From Sphingomonas mali NBRC 15500 (lineage in GTDB: Bacteria > Pseudomonadota > Alphaproteobacteria > Sphingomonadales > Sphingomonadaceae), in the NCBI RefSeq assembly GCF_001598415.1, contig NZ_BCYX01000033.1:1-43799 (forward strand): DNA of 43,799 bases, read 5' to 3'. The translations under genes were made by a program, and so were the position numbers. The notes beneath the pieces were generated by a model. That model was not told the DNA's origin, made no database searches, and saw only the letters and a list, made by a program, of their open reading frames with translations. Below are positions 42,054 through 43,799 of the stretch, one piece after another (the first letter of the stretch is position 1; every line of letters starts with the position of its first letter).

Positions 42054-42054
42054 A

Positions 42055-42759
42055 TCAGCTTGTCGAGCTAACCCGTCCCCCGACCACCGTCGCCACGCCG
42101 TTCAGATCGATCGCGCTCGCGACCCGCGCGTGATCCTCGCCCGCCGACAAGCCGATCGCGGGATCGAAGCCGACCCAGCCGACGTCGGCGACATAAGCCT
42201 CGGCCCAGAAATGCGGCGTCGCGCCGCCATCGCGCGCGAAATAACCCGACACGCATCGCGCCGGATAGTTCAAGCGGCGGGCGGCCGCGACGAACATCGC
42301 AGCCAGCACGTCAGGACCGGAATCCTCCGCGCGCCGGTGAAGCGCCACGTTGAGCAGATGCAGGCGATCGATATCGCCGTCCGCTTCCTCGATCGCGTCG
42401 ATCGCCAGCGCCGCAAGATCAGGCGCCTCCGCATTGCCGGACGATTGGCGCAGGAACAGCGCCGGCGGCAGCGGTTCGGGGTGCGCCGCGCTCAGGATGC
42501 CACTCGACGGGCCGGTGAACACCTCGCCGCCGACATGGATCTCGATCCGGTCGAGCGGGCCGTCGGCGTAGAGCATCGTCAGGACGTTGCCATAGCCGTC
42601 GCGCCCGGTGTTGAGCCGCGCATCGCAATCGGGGCCAATCCGCCAACTGGCGACCGTCTGGTCGTGATTGTCCTCCGGCGTGACGCGCAGCGCCAGGGTC
42701 ACGCGAGACAACGAAACAGGGAAGTCGACAATGATCGTGTGATCGACCGCGATCCGCAT
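42055..42759 (-). CDS. Transglutaminase-like protein lacking catalytic cysteine
   Basis: 234 aa. The fold is recognisable: MRIAVDHTIIVDFPV..LALRVTPED N-terminal, then the helix ending NYPARCVSGYF (164-174), His in TPHFWAEAYV (H183) and Asp in GWVGFDP (D199). At the position of the nucleophile (GVC-x-D in relatives) it reads SGPDVLAAM (147-155): no Cys. The only Cys residues are C45 and C169, the latter within PARCV, where active relatives have another residue. It therefore probably acts as a pseudo-enzyme. Start ATG 42759 overlaps the alpha-E stop (TGATG), as in the alpha-E/transglutaminase gene pair of the CPI ATP-grasp neighbourhood. Confidence 0.82.
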   Translation of the reverse strand: MRIAVDHTIIVDFPVSLSRVTLALRVTPEDNHDQTVASWRIGPDCDARLNTGRDGYGNVLTMLYADGPLDRIEIHVGGEVFTGPSSGILSAAHPEPLPPALFLRQSSGNAEAPDLAALAIDAIEEADGDIDRLHLLNVALHRRAEDSGPDVLAAMFVAAARRLNYPARCVSGYFARDGGATPHFWAEAYVADVGWVGFDPAIGLSAGEDHARVASAIDLNGVATVVGGRVSSTS

Positions 42760-43694
42760 CAGGCGAACTTGAACTGTCGCCCGATCGCGAAGTGCAGATC
42801 GGCATTCTCGGCGAGGAAGGTCTCGAGATATTGGTGCAACCCGCCGACGATCACGTCCGCCGACCGCGTCTTCATCATCTTGGCGTGGCGGCCGCGCGCC
42901 ATGCGATCGGCCTCGCCATGATGCCCGGTGCGCTTGGCGAGCAGCGACAGCAGTTCGACCGTCTCCTCGACCGAGGCGGCCAGGCTGCGCGGCAGTTCGT
43001 GGCGCGCGATCAGCAGGTCGATGACGTTCGCCGGCGCCAGGCCATCGGAATAGAGCCAGCGATAGGCGGTCACCGCCGACACCGTCTGCAGGATGGTGGT
43101 CCATTGGTCGCGATCGACCACGCCGCCGACCGTTTCCCCCTCGGGCAGCAGGATATGATATTTGACGTCGAGCAGCCGCGCGGTGTTGTCGGCGCGCTCG
43201 ATCGCCTGGCCCAGCCGGATGAACCAGGTCGTCTGGTTGCGCAGCATGCGGTGGATCGCGCCTTCGAACCCGCGCGTCTCCGCCTTGACCGCCTCTGCCA
43301 GGTTCAGCGTCGCGGTGGCACCACCGGGCGACGAGCGGCTGTCGAACAACAGCCACGCGCGATTGATCCCGGTCCAGGCGTCACGCGTCAGCGCGGTGCG
43401 CACCGCGCGCGCATTGGTCCGCGCCTTGTCGAGGCAGCGGACGATCGATCCGGGATGGCTGCTATCCAGGGTCAGGAAACGCGCCACCGACTGCTGCCCG
43501 ATTGTCGCGCCCGAAGCCTCGAACGCTTCCTGCGCGTCGATCACCGCGAGCGCGCTGGCCCAGGCTACTTCGCCGGCCGGGCGCGGTGATAGAACGTCGA
43601 GGCGCACGGTCGCCTCGACCAGGCGCGCGATGAAATCGGCGCGTTCGACATAGCGGCCGAGCCAGTAAAGAGAGGACGCCGTGCGGGAGAGCAT
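42759..43694 (-). CDS. Alpha-E domain protein (DUF403)
   Basis: 311 aa, all-helical. MLSRTASSLYWLGRYVERADFIARL and RLGQAIERADNTARLLDVKYHILL, with WLYSDGLAPANVIDLLIARHELPRSLAASV, are the alpha-E family signature. Such proteins occur with a circularly permuted ATP-grasp ligase and a transglutaminase-like protein in an operon of proposed peptide modification (described by comparative genomics). The ligase would lie upstream, i.e. beyond the window edge. Start ATG 43694; its Shine-Dalgarno (GGGGAGG) is in the 3' arm of the hairpin at 43702-43721. Confidence 0.88.
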   Translation of the reverse strand: MLSRTASSLYWLGRYVERADFIARLVEATVRLDVLSPRPAGEVAWASALAVIDAQEAFEASGATIGQQSVARFLTLDSSHPGSIVRCLDKARTNARAVRTALTRDAWTGINRAWLLFDSRSSPGGATATLNLAEAVKAETRGFEGAIHRMLRNQTTWFIRLGQAIERADNTARLLDVKYHILLPEGETVGGVVDRDQWTTILQTVSAVTAYRWLYSDGLAPANVIDLLIARHELPRSLAASVEETVELLSLLAKRTGHHGEADRMARGRHAKMMKTRSADVIVGGLHQYLETFLAENADLHFAIGRQFKFA

Positions 43695-43721
43695 TAAAAG
43701 TCCTCCCCGTTTACGGGGAGG
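43695..43721 (-). promoter_or_regulatory. RBS of the alpha-E gene inside a repeat hairpin
   Basis: On the minus strand CCTCCCCG-TAAA-CGGGGAGG (43721-43702) is followed by ACTTTTA and then ATG. The Shine-Dalgarno GGGGAGG occupies the 3' stem. Same layout as the RHH gene leader at 19689-19715. Confidence 0.55.
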
Positions 43722-43799
43722 GGGACCAAGACGCGCAGCGGCTTGGTGGAGGGGGCTGGCCCCAAGCGATGTAGATGTGGAGCCCCCCCCCCCCCCCCC
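43702..43799. repeat. Repeat block and terminal C17 run
   Basis: A hairpin CCTCCCCG-TTTA-CGGGGAGG (43702-43721), then ACCAAG/CTTGGT (43725-43747), then a run of 17 C (43783-43799) at the very end. The C run is almost certainly an assembly edge, not biology. I see no gene in this part. Confidence 0.6.

Overview
The window is high-GC, densely coded chromosomal DNA. It most likely comes from an alphaproteobacterium of the Sphingomonadaceae (Sphingomonas-like). This rests on several signs: a large NAD-glutamate dehydrogenase (about 1535 aa), CobS/CobT, bacterial arginyl/leucyl transferase (Bpt), a ribbon-helix-helix protein, an alpha-E/transglutaminase-like pair, TonB/PiuC/PepSY iron genes, and many extragenic palindromes of the CCCCTCCCC..GGGGAGGGG and CGTCAnCCC type between genes. 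The assignment is inferred from the predicted proteins; no database search was possible. I see no rRNA, tRNA, CRISPR array, prophage or transposase.

Layout. 0-1.8 kb: transglutaminase-like protein, divergent YkgJ-type cysteine-cluster protein, small lipoprotein with a hairpin terminator. 2.2-7.8 kb: a complete type I restriction-modification operon (hsdM-hsdS-hsdR, minus strand), translationally coupled through non-ATG starts, with an AT-richer specificity region and an unusual C-terminal extension on HsdS. 8.0-14.1 kb: PAS-like protein and NAD-glutamate dehydrogenase, separated by a perfect 28-bp inverted repeat. 14.3-19.4 kb: an iron operon (TonB receptor, Sel1-repeat protein, PiuC-type dioxygenase, PepSY membrane protein) behind a Fur-like palindrome. 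19.4-22.7 kb: ribbon-helix-helix protein and CobT/CobS.

22.8-28.2 kb: an accessory cluster. An HxlR regulator with an SRPBCC protein faces, on the other strand, eight tightly packed small genes: VOC, a 35-aa membrane peptide, DoxX-like, a tandem DUF1428 protein, a double VOC protein, a PhnB-like VOC protein, SRPBCC and a DHFR/RibD-like reductase. Several stop and start codons overlap. The cluster looks like one stress- or xenobiotic-responsive unit of unknown substrate and is the best candidate here for an undescribed system.

28.2-39.9 kb: a PMT-like membrane glycosyltransferase, a secreted NTF2-like protein, a LysR regulator divergent from a three-gene RND efflux operon, then a glycosyltransferase-2/GtrA fusion overlapping leuB, then recO. 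40.0-43.7 kb: an orphan Flp pilin, a secreted hypothetical protein, bpt, and an alpha-E/transglutaminase-like pair in which the transglutaminase lacks the catalytic cysteine. The window ends in a run of 17 C, probably a contig-end artefact.

The most notable sequence-level observations are two genes whose Shine-Dalgarno sits inside a repeat hairpin, a dispersed multi-hairpin element in two inverted copies after convergent genes, the HsdS extension, and the cysteine-less transglutaminase.
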